Source: Ramazzottius varieornatus (lineage: Eukaryota > Tardigrada > Eutardigrada > Parachela > Ramazzottiidae). From it: a DNA stretch of 64,000 bases. The DNA lies in NCBI GenBank assembly GCA_001949185.1, contig BDGG01000001.1:7092325-7156324 (forward strand), written 5' to 3'. The notes below the pieces were generated by a model that was not told the DNA's origin, did not search any database, and saw nothing but the letters and a program-made list of their open reading frames with translations. Positions 23,847-34,363 of this stretch are shown here, piece by piece; the stretch's first letter is position 1; each line of letters begins with the position of its first letter. A program made the position numbers and the translations under genes.

Positions 23847-25965
23847 TTATTTTCTGGACATGAATTTAGCGGCAGCGTTGAGGCATTCGTCGCCCTGCCA
23901 CATGCCAATCAGCTTATCGCATTCTAACTGGTTGACTTTGTGGAGTTTTCCTTGGTTTAGTGATCGCATGAATTTCTTCGATTCCAACAGAGAGTTAGGC
24001 AAGAGTTTCGGAATCTGTTCGAGCTTTCGCTTCACTTCCGTATCGAAAGATTCAGATGGGAAGACTTCGGTGACGAAGCCGGCCTGAAGTGCTTCGGCTG
24101 CTTGGAGCTTCTTGCCCAGCAGCAGCATCTCGTTCGCCTACAAAAAGGCGGATTTTGTTTGTTCAGCCACAACGTGTCAAATTTCGACTTCAGCAGTAAT
24201 AAGCAGTCGTTCCACAGCCCACTGTCCACAGCAGCTGGCGACCGTTATCCGACACACGATTGCTTGTTGCCGCTGACTTCAAAAGTACGAATTTACCTTG
24301 ATAGGACCCATGATTTTCTTGAATGTGTAGCTTGAGCAACCTTCGGGCGTTAGTCCAAGACTGGTGAACGGAGTATGAAAGTACGCCTACAGAAAAGAAA
24401 ATGTTCGGTCTTTGAAACATGGGCAGACGAATTGAACCAGACCATTGCCTCAAGTGGCGCACGGTTACATTGTTATCGTTCGGAAATGTGCGCCACTTGG
24501 GAAAACGATCTGGTTAAACTCATCTTCCCATGTCCCATTGGTCTCAATAAAATGAAGCAGCCATCTCGGTTTCTTCGGAAATTAGTAAACGCTATTAGAA
24601 GACTGAAATACGGGAAGAACGCGATTCGTACCGCATCGCTGGCGTAGACGACATCATAGAGCCCCATGGTTGTGCAGGCGATGCCGATGCAGGGTCCTTG
24701 GACGACGCCAACGAGGAGCTTGGGGTGATCAATGAAGGCAGTCACGAATTTTCTGCAGAAATAAACTTTCATCAGACTTCAACAAGGGAACTAGACTACT
24801 ATCGAACCATCACAGCGTCATGACATACTCACTCTAATAGGACAGCCGATTCTTCAGCGATTTCCTTCATGGGCCTCCCCATTCCCAAATACTTCGCAAC
24901 ACTGCCCAGGTCATTTCCGGCCGAGAACTGCTTTCCCGCTCCTAGGACGAACATGCTTTTGCCTTCAATGCCTACTTATCGATTTTGACAGATAAAACTT
25001 GCCGGTAATAACAGTAGCATACGACTTGTTGTTGGCCGCATTGCTCAGTGCGTCGGTCAATTCTTGGTACATTTCCGGTGTAATGGAGTTCATTTTCTTG
25101 GGTCTGGATAAGTACACTCGGGGTTAAAATGGATTGCAAGCTTCACGGAGAATGTAACAAGGTGGTTGTACGCTAACGGAATGCCTGTTTAAAGTGATGT
25201 AGGTTATTTTTCCCTCCTCGCGATACAGAATAGTCTCGTATTTGCCACTATCTGCTGTAGAGGAAGATCCGGAAGACCCCGAATCTTCAGAGTCTCCGCC
25301 TTGCTCTTTGAGAAGTTCGTTCACAGTATCGATGTACTTTTGCTTCGCATCGTCCTGCCAAGGAGGCATATCACATTAAGCATTTTACAAAGAATAAACA
25401 GGAGTTTTGGTGCAGTATGAGGTGCGAACAGGGAAGCAAACCTGAGACATCGAGCCGAGTTCCTTCCATGCTGACCACTTCGCTTTTCCCACCATGTCAA
25501 GCATCCCCGGCTTTGCAACATTACACTCTCCCGTCGTAGCCTGCAATCATCAGAACAACAGGCTGCAGCTCGTCGAACGTTTAGTACTCAGCACAGTATT
25601 TTAACAAAGACCACAAGTCCAGTACAGCAACTGTACCTTTGAGCCGCGCATGACGTAACGATAAGCCGGGTTTAGAATTCATGCTGTCTGCTGACGTCAT
25701 GCGCTAGTCCGTCGAACCATGAAAATCTTACCTGCTTAAACAACCCGTACAGTTTCAGCTTGACAGTTGGACCAGGGTCTTCCTTCAGCGTGTTCAACTT
25801 CTCCTTGGCATCCTCAAATGACTCTGCCCTGGACGCAAAGAGTCGTTGTTGCTGGAAGAGAGCTGCAGCTTGGGGAAAGCGCTGAGCAGCCGATCCCACG
25901 TTTCTTGGGGCAGCTTGCCCCTGCACAATGCCTCTCCAAGCGAGCAGCGAAGCTCGTTGCCACAT
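23847..25965 (-). CDS. ECI2: ECI2-like: acyl-CoA-binding domain plus enoyl-CoA delta isomerase (crotonase fold)
   Basis: Auxiliary enzyme of unsaturated fatty-acid beta-oxidation that shifts 3-enoyl-CoA to 2-enoyl-CoA. Eight exons: 25732-25965, 25442-25540, 25185-25354, 25003-25103, 24833-24971, 24632-24752, 24297-24386 and 23847-24137, 414 residues. The N-terminus ([15 protein letters not shown]) is rich in Arg and poor in acid, like a mitochondrial presequence. An ACBP domain follows ([41 protein letters not shown]). A Ser/Gly linker leads to the crotonase domain: [19 protein letters not shown] then [13 protein letters not shown] (oxyanion-hole loop), [40 protein letters not shown] and [11 protein letters not shown]. 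The C-terminus is SRK; mammalian ECI2 continues to a peroxisomal SKL, so that signal appears absent. Two introns use GC donors, one only 31 bases long. Confidence 0.93.
24421..24535. repeat. GGCGCAC hairpin element (arm type B), ECI2 intron
   Basis: Left arm GGGCAGACGAATTGAACCAG, core AAGTGGCGCACG and TGTGCGCCACTT, right arm CTGGTTAAACTCATC then TGTCCC. The arms match the copies at 36106 and 58588 rather than the commoner type A. Confidence 0.87.
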
Positions 25966-26393
25966 GATACCGGTCGTTCCGTCCGCACCTTCTGAAATAC
26001 ACAAAGTCAACTCAGAAGGAAAGTTTGCGAAATGCAGAAGCACGATCGCTTTAGTTCGAAAAATGCTTTTGCACAGTCCGAACTCCGAAATCCAGACCGA
26101 GGTCCGACCAGGCAAGGATAACGAAAACATCACTATGGTCGTTTTCTACTCGCGACGGAACAAACTGGCCTGTATCGCTAACGACAAGTATGGAGCGAAA
26201 ATACTTGAAACAATTGTTGACCCGTTTGCTGTTTAGAATCAGCTGTTTCAGCGTTCAATAAGACGCCCTCCCTTGATTAGTCATTGATTGGGCGCACCCG
26301 AAAAACTTGGTCTTTTTTTAGTAGTTTTATCGAAGTTCTTATCCCACTCTTTTGTTCTCGTTCGTCAGGATATGAGCATTTCCGAAAGAAAGG
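25966..26393. promoter_or_regulatory. Shared head-to-head promoter region of ECI2 and LACTB
   Basis: Only 428 bases separate the two start codons. A minus-strand CCAAT motif (TGATTGGG on +, about 26285-26292) lies near LACTB. An acceptor-like TTTCAG on the minus strand at about 25992 suggests that ECI2 has a 5' UTR intron. TTCGTCAG just before the LACTB ATG may be a similar UTR acceptor. Confidence 0.45.
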
Positions 26394-28676
26394 ATGGCAG
26401 CCTGGACGAAATTAGGCCTTCTTACTGGACTAGGAGGAGCAATGTCTGTCTGGGCAGCGCACAAGACTCGTCGCTCGTTTGGCTGCTACGCTGACACGGC
26501 ATTTGAACACCATCCCAACATCCGCGATCTTTCATCCTCACCTGCTTACCACCTCGTCAACAACTTCTGGCTCCCCCAGGATCATCAGCAGCCTTTCTGG
26601 AACACAGGGCCCGCAACAGCCTTCCCTCTGCACTTCATCAACCAGCTCCAGAATCAGCCTGTCCACCTGGAGGACGACGACGCTCACGAAGACAGCTTTG
26701 ATCACGGAGATAACTTCGGGCTATTGTCCACTGGGTCCGCGGTGGTCGGATCCACATTGTTTCATCATGGTTATGGACGAAAGATATCCATAAAAGAAGC
26801 AGGTAATTTCATCCAGTTTAATTCTGGGTTTCAAGTTTGAAAAACACTCCATGAAAGCTTCGCTCAGTGACGTCATGCGTTGATTGGTGGGTACGATACG
26901 TGGGGCGGTGCCGATCTGATCCGCGATGACGTCATCTACGAGTTCGGCTGAAATTTTGTTCTAATTGTAGTGCCGAAAGCAAGGCGGATGTTGAAGAAGC
27001 ACATGCAGGAAATTGGCGCTCCTGGGCTCGTTGTTGGTGTCAGCATTGACGGTCACGTTGTGTGGACAGAAGGTCTTGGGTATTCCGACTTCGAGAACAG
27101 CCTGCCTTGTCAGGCTAACACGGTGATGCGGATCGCCAGTATCAGTAAAGCCATTTCCATGACCATCGTTGCGAAATTATGGGAGCAAGGGTTGCTCGAT
27201 CTGGATAAGCCTATCCAGGAATACGTGCCCGAATTTCCTATGAAGACATTCGAAGGCCATCCAGTAAGTGTCTACTCAGCTCCATTTCATATTTCAACAG
27301 GAATGCTATTTTAGAATATTTTGTGTTTTAGGTGACGATAACTTGTCGTCAGCTGGTATCGCACCTCAGCGGTATTCGGCATTACTCCAAAACAAAGAAG
27401 ACAGACGAAGAGTACTTGGTCGATCCGCCGCAGAATATCGATAAGAAAAGCAGGGACGAGAAGAAACCGACAGTCTTGGCCAAGTACAATGAATTCGATG
27501 AGAAAGAATACTACCTCAAAGAATCCTTCCCGAAGGTCTCCGACGCGCTGAAGGTGTTTCAAGACGACCCGGTACTGGTCGAACCAGGTGCCTATAGTCT
27601 TTCCTAATCGTTTGGTTTCAAGCAAACGTTAACTGATGTGTTGCTTTGTAGGCACGGAGTTTTTGTACACGACGTACGGCTTCACCTTGCTGTCTGCTGT
27701 GATCGAGAGCGTTACTAAGAGGAAGTTCACGGAAAACATGAAGGACCTTCTCCGAGACTTTGACATGACCAACACATTCTTGGACGAACACGAACCTATC
27801 ATTCACAATCGCTCAAGGTAAATTTTGTCGAACGGGACCTACGTAAACGAAGCAAACAAACTGGACGAGATTGATTTATTGAGCGGCGCACACTGTCGGG
27901 AAATCACACTGAAAACGTGCGCCACTTGGGAAAACGATCGTTGCCCAGTTCGAGGTTTTCCCAAGTGGCGCACTTTCTCAGCCAGTTACGTTAGAAACGT
28001 GCGCCACTAGGTAAATGGAACTTGACGAGTCTGTTTGCTGAGCTCGCACTTGGTTACTGGTTCGGAAAAAAAGCAACAAAACGAACTGATCTCTCAGGAA
28101 ATCATTTCGAAAGAAACTTTTACTTTTTCCGATGTCTGCAGGAATTATCGGCGGGACAAATTGGGTCGTCTAAAGAACGCCCCATACGTCGATAATTCCT
28201 ACAAATGGGCGGGTGGGGGACTGGTCTCCACAGTGGGTGACCTGCTCAAGTTCGCCCACCTCCTCCTCTACGCTGCTCAAGTCAGGAACCCCTCCGACAA
28301 GCCAGGCTACCTCAAAGCCGAGACCCTTGAGAGAATGTGGACACTGGTGGACCACACCAAGAAGAACAAGTTTGTCGAGAACGGTTACGGCATGGGCTGG
28401 ATGGTCGTGCCTGAGAGGTTCGTTGGTGGCTGGTGTCTCCAGCAGCCCCATGTGGTGTACCATACCGGTGGAGCTATCGGGGCCAGTTCGGTGCTGACAC
28501 TGCTTCCGAGAGAGAAGAATGTCATGAGCTGGGACGAGTACCCGAATGTACAGGACGGAAAGAAGCCTCCTCAAGGCATTGTAGTGACTTTGATTGTAAA
28601 CTTGGAACAAGCGTCTCTGTATAAGAAATCGGTGGAAATTGCTCAACTTTTTGATCGTGTAGATATTCATCACTGA
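26394..28676 (+). CDS. LACTB: LACTB: serine beta-lactamase-like protein, mitochondrial
   Basis: Penicillin-binding-protein/beta-lactamase fold protein; in animals LACTB is a filament-forming protease of the mitochondrial intermembrane space. Five exons: 26394-26802, 26971-27263, 27332-27587, 27652-27817 and 28142-28676, 552 residues in frame. The N-terminus has a hydrophobic, acid-free stretch (KLGLLTGLGGAMSVWAAH) suited to mitochondrial targeting. The catalytic SxxK motif is SISK (about 193-196, in MRIASISKAISMT). TTYGFTLLSAVIES corresponds to the YxN region, and VYHTGGAIGASS contains the HTG triad replacing KTG. A charged insert (TKKTDEEYL, KKSRDEKKPT) sits between, as in vertebrate LACTB. 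The stop codon is at 28674. The intron before the last exon holds two hairpin elements. Confidence 0.95.
27850..28047. repeat. Two tandem GGCGCAC hairpins, LACTB intron
   Basis: Cores at 27880-27928 and 27962-28009, left arm AGCAAACAAACTGGACGAG, right arm CGAGTCTGTTTGCTGAGCTC. Confidence 0.87.
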
Positions 28677-29989
28677 GTTCATTTGATAAGTTTTTGTTAC
28701 AATATTTCATCAGTCTTTCTCCGTCTCACGAGCCTTTTTATTGTTCCAAGTTTCCCTAATAAACATCATGTCGAATGATCTATTAATGTTTTCCTGCCAT
28801 AGTTTCGGTTTGGTAAACCTGAAGACCCATAAAGAATCCCTTCTCGAAAAGAGTGGTCAGTTTTTGACTTTGACGACAATTTTCGGTTGACGTGTTAATA
28901 AATCTGTTTGGATATTTCAGAAGTGCACGTGAGTACACGTGCGACGAGAAATTGCGAGACAGTAAAAATTATGGGACGGGCCATTTCGCTGCGGCGGCAC
29001 GGGCGTACGAACTACGCGACTGATTAACACCAATATGCATACGTTCCGACACTTCCCTACTGTTGAATTTCCATTTTGTCGTCTTCTCCGCCTGTCCCAT
29101 CATTTTTGCTGTCCCATAATTTCTCGTCGTACGTGTACTCGGATTTATCAGCATTAGGCTGGGCTTTTTTACAGTCATTTCCTGTAGATTATCCAACACT
29201 TTCTCGCTCCGTTGATCATTTTGTTGCGTGTGTATGGTTGAGGGGTAATGGCGTGCACTTGACTACAGGATATGATGATGAAGTAGGGGCATTATGGAGC
29301 GATGACGAAGGTTATGCCTTGTTGTGTTGGACAGGAAGTTTGTCTATAGACAAAGCTCGGTGAGATTTACGATGTGTGATGTCAAGCGATACTCTCATGG
29401 TTCTTTCCCCAGCGAATCCAGACTAGGCGAATACGCCGCCATAAATTTTCACGGCTGCCCCGCCCATCCTTCTTGGCGTTCTCGAATTCAAAGAGCCCGA
29501 ACAGCGTTCAACACGAAGGACCTGTCACCGTTCAGGAACGGAAGAACCGTGGCGAATGACTAACTGGCTGGAGAAACCATAAAAAGCTGGCAAACAAGGC
29601 AAGCCAGATAGTCCGTTGTGACATTGTGCCCGAACCTTTTGATCGCTTTACAAGTGGGCAACTGAACTCTTCGGTAAGACTCATCATTGCTTGTTCTTCG
29701 CTTTAGAGTTTTACAGCCGTGTACTTGGTTGACTGGAGGACTTTGTCGACGGAAGGACCGACACTACAATATTCCGCCCACCCTTGAATATAATCCAAAC
29801 TTTGTGGACTATTTTTAAACCAGGTTAGTGGCGTTAGTTGGTTTTACGGCGATGTAATGTTGGTGGCTGTTGACATGTACAGCAGGCTCATCTTACAACG
29901 TGCTGACAAGTAGCAAATTTTTGATTTTCTCACCGTTCTGCATATTGCAGTGTTGCACCGGAGCCATAGGCCAGAAGGAATCGAAAACC
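28677..29989. other. Spacer between LACTB and the LIM gene
   Basis: Contains a 210-base foldback at 28931-29140. No supported coding exon. An acceptor-like ATTGCAG at about 29950 upstream of the LIM ATG suggests a 5' UTR intron. Confidence 0.5.
28931..29140. repeat. Foldback element with about 51-base imperfect inverted arms
   Basis: The left arm (28931-28981, starts GAGTACACGTGCGACGAG) pairs with the right arm (29090-29140, ends CTCGTCGTACGTGTACTC). Unrelated in sequence to the GGCGCAC family. Confidence 0.8.
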
Positions 29990-30881
29990 ATGTCGACATG
30001 TGCCGGCTGCCAGACCGCCATCAAAGGTGTAAGTGATGTATCCCAATTACTTATCGTATTGACTCACATTTAAAAGTCTTTGAAACGTAAGACATTTCGT
30101 CGGAATCCGCTTCCAAATTTCACGATGCGTCGTCGTAAGTTTTGCGTCGGACTTTTGGTTCGGTGAAGTATCGGACAGGCTCGAGCAATCATAGTATGCC
30201 TAGTAGCTAACTCTTGCACCGCACACTAAAAGTTTTAGAAGGGTGGCAGGATTTTGGTAGCCTCCAGAATTGCATTCGTTTGGAATTTTGTATGACTAGC
30301 TGAACGAAAAGCTTCACAACGGAGCCGGAAGTTTTTGATGGCATCGATGCGAAAGAACTGTGTTTTCAAGTATAGGTTCCTTGATTTTTGGTTGTTTGAT
30401 CTTTTAGTCCAGCATATCCGCCATGGAGCAGTCCTGGCATCCCGACTGCTTCGTATGTGACGGATGTCGCAAGAGCTTCACCGAGAAGACATTCCACACA
30501 CGAGATAACAAGCCCTACTGTAACACATGCTTCCTCTCCAAGTTCGCGCCAAAATGTAGTGGGTGTTACACGCCCATCTCTGGATCTTATGTAACGGCGT
30601 TGGAAGGACCCTGGCACGCCGCATGCTTCGTCTGCACTGTAAGTCCAGCTAACTGGCAAAGACATGTCCACGTTCTGTGCACATTCTTGATTGCTCGTCA
30701 AATTAGAAGATGACACTCGGATCGACCAAGCTCGTAATTATACTACACCAGACAACGCCCACTCAGCTCTCTTTTTGATGCTTTCCAGGCCTGTCGGAAA
30801 CCATTCGAGAACGGTAGCTTCTTCGATGTGGAAGGCAAACCTTATTGCAAGGAAGACTGGGAATCGATACGAGATCAGTAA
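29990..30881 (+). CDS. Small LIM-domain protein (two LIM zinc fingers)
   Basis: Three exons, 29990-30028, 30408-30638 and 30789-30881, give 120 residues. LIM1 reads CAGC...WHPDCFVCDGC...YCNTCF and LIM2 reads CSGC...WHAACFVCTAC...YCKEDW, so all the zinc ligands of both modules are present. ISAMEQSWHPDCFVC resembles the paxillin/leupaxin group. LIM-only proteins are protein-docking adaptors, often at actin-adhesion sites or in the nucleus. The stop follows IRDQ, but the same place contains a possible donor (TCA|GTAAGA), so a longer isoform with more LIM modules cannot be excluded. The exon 1 donor was chosen as GTAAGT at 30029 because it keeps the frame. No closer orthology can be assigned. Confidence 0.85.
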
Positions 30882-31293
30882 GAACACAAGGACAAACTAC
30901 CATAAGCAGCTCCTTCGTCAAGACTTGAAACATACTGAATGTATACTGTACGTGTTCAATCCACAAGTTTTTCATACCTACCAAATTTGCTTATCGTTAC
31001 ACAGTCGTCTAAATTTATTGTGCGTGGTAGTACAATGTAGTGTTACGGAACGCGGGCGAATGAAGTTATAACCGGGTTTTGTCACCTCAAGTGGTGCACG
31101 TTGCCATTGTAACCGGCTGCAAGACTGCACCACTTGAGAAAACGATCTGGCTGAAAGCGTTGGCCCATCTCCCGTATATCAGTTTTTCCCATCTGGCTTT
31201 TTGTTTTTCAGCAGCGGCTGAATAGATGTTGCTCAGTTTCTGCCTGAAGAGGCCATTGGTGTACATTTGACAGATGTTAGTTAAAACCTTAGT
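30882..31293. other. Spacer between the LIM gene and the Ly6-like genes
   Basis: Holds the hairpin element at 31088; no coding sequence seen. Further 3' exons of the LIM gene cannot be excluded but none is recognised. Confidence 0.4.
31088..31175. repeat. GGCGCAC-family hairpin with a matched change in both arms (intergenic)
   Basis: The arms read AAGTGGTGCAC and TGCACCACTT instead of AAGTGGCGCAC and GTGCGCCACTT, so the stem stays paired. The right outer arm is type B-like (GATCTGGCTGAAAGCG, TTGGCCCATCTCCC). Confidence 0.85.
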
Positions 31294-32183
31294 TCAAGAA
31301 ACGCCGGTGACAGCGAATAACGTGAATATTGGATACTGGCTGAAAAGGGGGTGTGGCCTGCTGGGAGCGGAAGACACGTCGTAAGGTTCTTTGGGTGGAG
31401 CATAACAAACGTCCAGATTACGGCACTTCCATACGGGTTGTCGCAACTCTGCCCTCTTGTAGTCGGCAATCATCTCATCCAGCTCTCCATTGTTGCACAG
31501 GTCCACTTTGCAGTAAAAGACCACATGATCCGACTTGGCAACCAAATTGACGGACAGATTTCCCAATTCTGCCCGAACTCCGATATCCGCATCGGTCAAC
31601 TTGATTAGCGGACCCTCCTGGTCCGCCACTTTGCACCCGCGTACCATCTCAACTGTAACAACAAAGTCCGCTAGATCGTGGGGTCACCAGTGATGAAACC
31701 AATTCGATCGATCAGTACATAGAACGGTGCTTTCATCGGTTCCGGTAATGTTTATCCTCCGTAAAGTTTCAAAGCATCGCGACTGATATCCAGGACAATC
31801 GACCAGCGGTGTGGTCAGCGATGAACTGTCACATGGGACGCTGCTGTTGTCGTACTGTCCACATCGCAAACATTGCAGCCCTGAAAGCGATCACGTAGTT
31901 TTAGCCAAACTGTTAAATTTTTTAACCACTGAAAAGATTATTGGAGGATTATGAAACAGGGAAAACAAGTGTTTCTTACCCCGTACCCATCGTCCGAGGA
32001 ACCGTTGTCACAATGGCTGAAACGAAAATGACCCAGCACGACGGCGCAGTCATATGGGAAGTTTAGCTTCTTATCGCTGACGAAATTTGCATACTACAGT
32101 ACAGGCAGGAGGGCAGATTCTTCACAGGGAGTATAGAGTAACGCAAAGAATAGCGCAATCACTATCTTACAACAATCACTCAT
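31294..32183 (-). CDS. Ly6/uPAR (three-finger) domain secreted protein, copy 2
   Basis: Exons 31719-31880 and 31294-31652 encode a cysteine-rich Ly6/uPAR-type domain. It starts LQCLRCGQYDN, continues DCPGYQSRCF and RGCK, and ends with the family signature FYCKVDLCN. A likely signal-peptide exon starts at 32183 (MSDCCKIVIALFFALLYTP); its donor is uncertain, a GTGAAG after TATACTCCCT being the only one I found that keeps frame. The tail after LCN is about 60 residues and ends in a hydrophobic patch (PIFTLFAVTGV), possibly a GPI or membrane signal. Members of this superfamily modulate channels and receptors or act in adhesion; the role here is unknown. Its intron phases match the neighbouring copy, so the two are tandem paralogues. 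Confidence is high for the domain and lower for the first exon. Confidence 0.7.
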
Positions 32184-32386
32184 CTTAACACAGTATAGTC
32201 CAAGGAAAACATTTGTTTTGCATAGGTGGATTTGACCGATTTCTGAGCTAACACACCAGTCAAAATTATGGCTTATCGTTGCCTGGATCCTTCCATAATT
32301 ATGATCGAACCTCCAAGTTGAACAGCGATCAGAAATGCTTTTTGGGGTACAAGATTGCGGATGAGGACGACAGAAGCTGGTGCTGC

Positions 32387-32948
32387 TCAGGCCTGACACA
32401 GGCGGTTGATATTATTGGCCGGTCGAGGTCGTCCATGGGTTTGTGGGTTGTGAATATCCTCCTGGTGCGCTGCCTGGCAGGTCGCTGGACAGAACCTGAC
32501 TTTTTTCTCCTCATAGTAATCCTTGTCCTCCACGTTAGCAGGCAGTGCCTTCCATCTTCGTAGAACGTCTTCTGTCCGCCGGCTGTTGCAATAATCGCTG
32601 GCGCAGCCTACAGCGCTCTCCCGCATGCGCTGGACTTTGCGCCCACTGTTCCGACACGTCCCTTCGTCTCCCTCTGAAAGGTCCTTTGGAACGACGGTAC
32701 CTGAACCATCGGGCGAACAAAATCTAACTATCTTCCCTGCAACAAGTCCAGCTGTCTTCAGGTCCTTACTCTACCAATGCACTTTAATTTGCACGCACAG
32801 ACTTTGGTTCCTGACACATTGACGTTCTCCAGCATGTCAAAGCAAGTTGGCTTGTCTCCTGTGCATTCTTTCACAGTGACGTTTGGGACAGGACTGTCAC
32901 AAGATGGTATTAGAGGATCATACAGTCCGCATTGCAAGCACAACAACC
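32387..32948 (-). CDS. Ly6/uPAR (three-finger) domain protein, copy 1; signal exon not located
   Basis: Exons 32799-32948 and 32387-32700. The domain begins LLCLQCGLYDP, continues VKECTGDKPTCFDMLENV and ends GCASDYCN, matching the CxxDxCN close of the Ly6 fold. The first exon starts in the same phase (leftover base plus GG) and leaves in the same phase (one base) as the corresponding exon of the copy at 31719-31880, and both are followed by a final exon entered with two bases. No signal-peptide exon could be recognised upstream of 32948. After the domain the frame runs on about 70 residues (KALPANVEDKDYYEEKK, HNPQTHGRPRP) to a TGA at 32387, with no hydrophobic end. The C-terminal extension may include unrecognised intron sequence. 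Confidence 0.65.
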
Positions 32949-34363
32949 CTATAGAGAAATGCTTCACCTAAAAAAACGCACGGAGAAAGTTGTACGTGAG
33001 AAAGATTGCGCTTGCCCACCTGTCACAAGTCGATAAGAGCAAACGGAAAGCACAAAGTCAGAGATAAGATGGGGCGCGTGGAACATCAAAAGGAATGAAA
33101 CTTGTCGCTGCAGTGCGATAAAAGGTGTTGATACTACAGCATAACCAGTAAATCGGAAATTTGATTAAACTGCTAAAAGGAATTTATCAACTTTAGTGCT
33201 TGAAATTGTTCATGTAGTGCATGGTCCATAGTAAGGGCGGATCTGGGATGGAGAATATGGATGTTTGGTGAGGTAAATGCATTGTATCGCGTTCCATAGT
33301 GACGATCCTGTCGTGCGGAGGCTTGCGCTTCAACTGATCAATAAAGCACAACAGATTCCAGAAGACGAACGGTTGAGGTCTTCAACGGGCGCAGATCCCA
33401 AAGTTGCCGAACCGACGAGGGCAACAAGTACCTGGTGTCCGCATATATTAGTCCTCCTCACGACGAGCTGTTAACGTCACAAAAGGTTGATTTAGAATTT
33501 GAGTTTGCTTGATCAACGGAAATTAGTCGTGAGTGAGGCAAAATTGCGTTTTTCGAAAGTCTCGGAAAGGGGGCGGAAATGCGAGAGTTTTGCGGGGTAG
33601 GTTTGTAGGCAAACTTTGCCTCCTGACTAGGCTGAAATTCATGGTTTTCTCTGGCTAGTCTCTGTCTGTCGATATCCCCGACACTAACAGGTATCAAGAA
33701 GCCCATACGTGAAACGGTATCTCGCAACGTGAAGCACTGTGCAGACAGAGATCAGCTGAGAAATTAAAATTCGAAAATGTGAGTAAAGTGTGCAGCGAAT
33801 AATCCGTTTTCGCTTTCAAGATAAGCTACTCGAAGGCTGCTTATCTTGAAAGCGAAACTTCGTAATCCACTTTCAAGATCAACACATCAACGGAGTTTTA
33901 CGGCCTGTCGTGAGAACTATTAATAGTTGGTATCTAAAACGACTGATCCTTTTAAAATATCAATTTTAAGGTACATTAAAATTGACATTCAACCAGCTGG
34001 CTTGAAATTACATAAACAAATACCTTTTCTGACATGAACCTGCGTCACTTTCCATATTCGAACACCGGAGACAGGCCTCGACTTCGACCGTCCATTGCAT
34101 CTGAATTCTGAAAATCCATTTTTAGGTTCTTACGAAAATAAAATCGTGGCCGCCAACGTAGAAGTTGAAACTTTAAGGTTTTGATTCGGCGCTCTGCTCG
34201 TCATCCACAGTTAAAATCCGCTGTAAATAAAAAAAGGAAACAACAAAGAGGTAAAAGCTTGTCAATTATCATCCATTTCTGCAAAGAGGAAAAAATATAC
34301 AATAATTATCACACCGGGTAAAAGCTACAGCCAAAGTCCGTCAAGACCATCTGTCCCAAGTTC
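32949..34363. other. Spacer between the Ly6-like gene and HEATR5B
   Basis: No supported coding exon on either strand, apart from the missing first exon of the Ly6 copy, which should be here. Contains a perfect 19-base stem hairpin at 33808-33857. AT-rich sequence lies near 34200-34310, just downstream of the HEATR5B stop. Confidence 0.45.
33808..33857. repeat. Perfect 19-base inverted repeat with a 12-base loop
   Basis: The left arm 33808-33826 (TTTCGCTTTCAAGATAAGC) is the exact reverse complement of 33839-33857. A partial third copy of the arm (ACTTTCAAGATCA) follows at about 33870. Confidence 0.9.

Noticed and set aside
24972..25002. Frame break in ECI2 as evidence of a pseudogene
   Set aside because: All other exons are intact and in frame, and the 31 bases have GCAAGT and TAG borders, so a tiny intron explains it better.
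32094..32399. Minus-strand 101-codon frame as one protein
   Set aside because: Only its end (from ATG 32183) looks like a signal peptide; the upstream part is not protein-like and is better read as intron or UTR.
33277..33474. Plus-strand frame with helical, HEAT-like sequence (VRRLALQLINKAQQ)
   Set aside because: It starts in-frame without context, ends after 65 codons, and HEATR5B is on the other strand with its 3' end already located at 34364.
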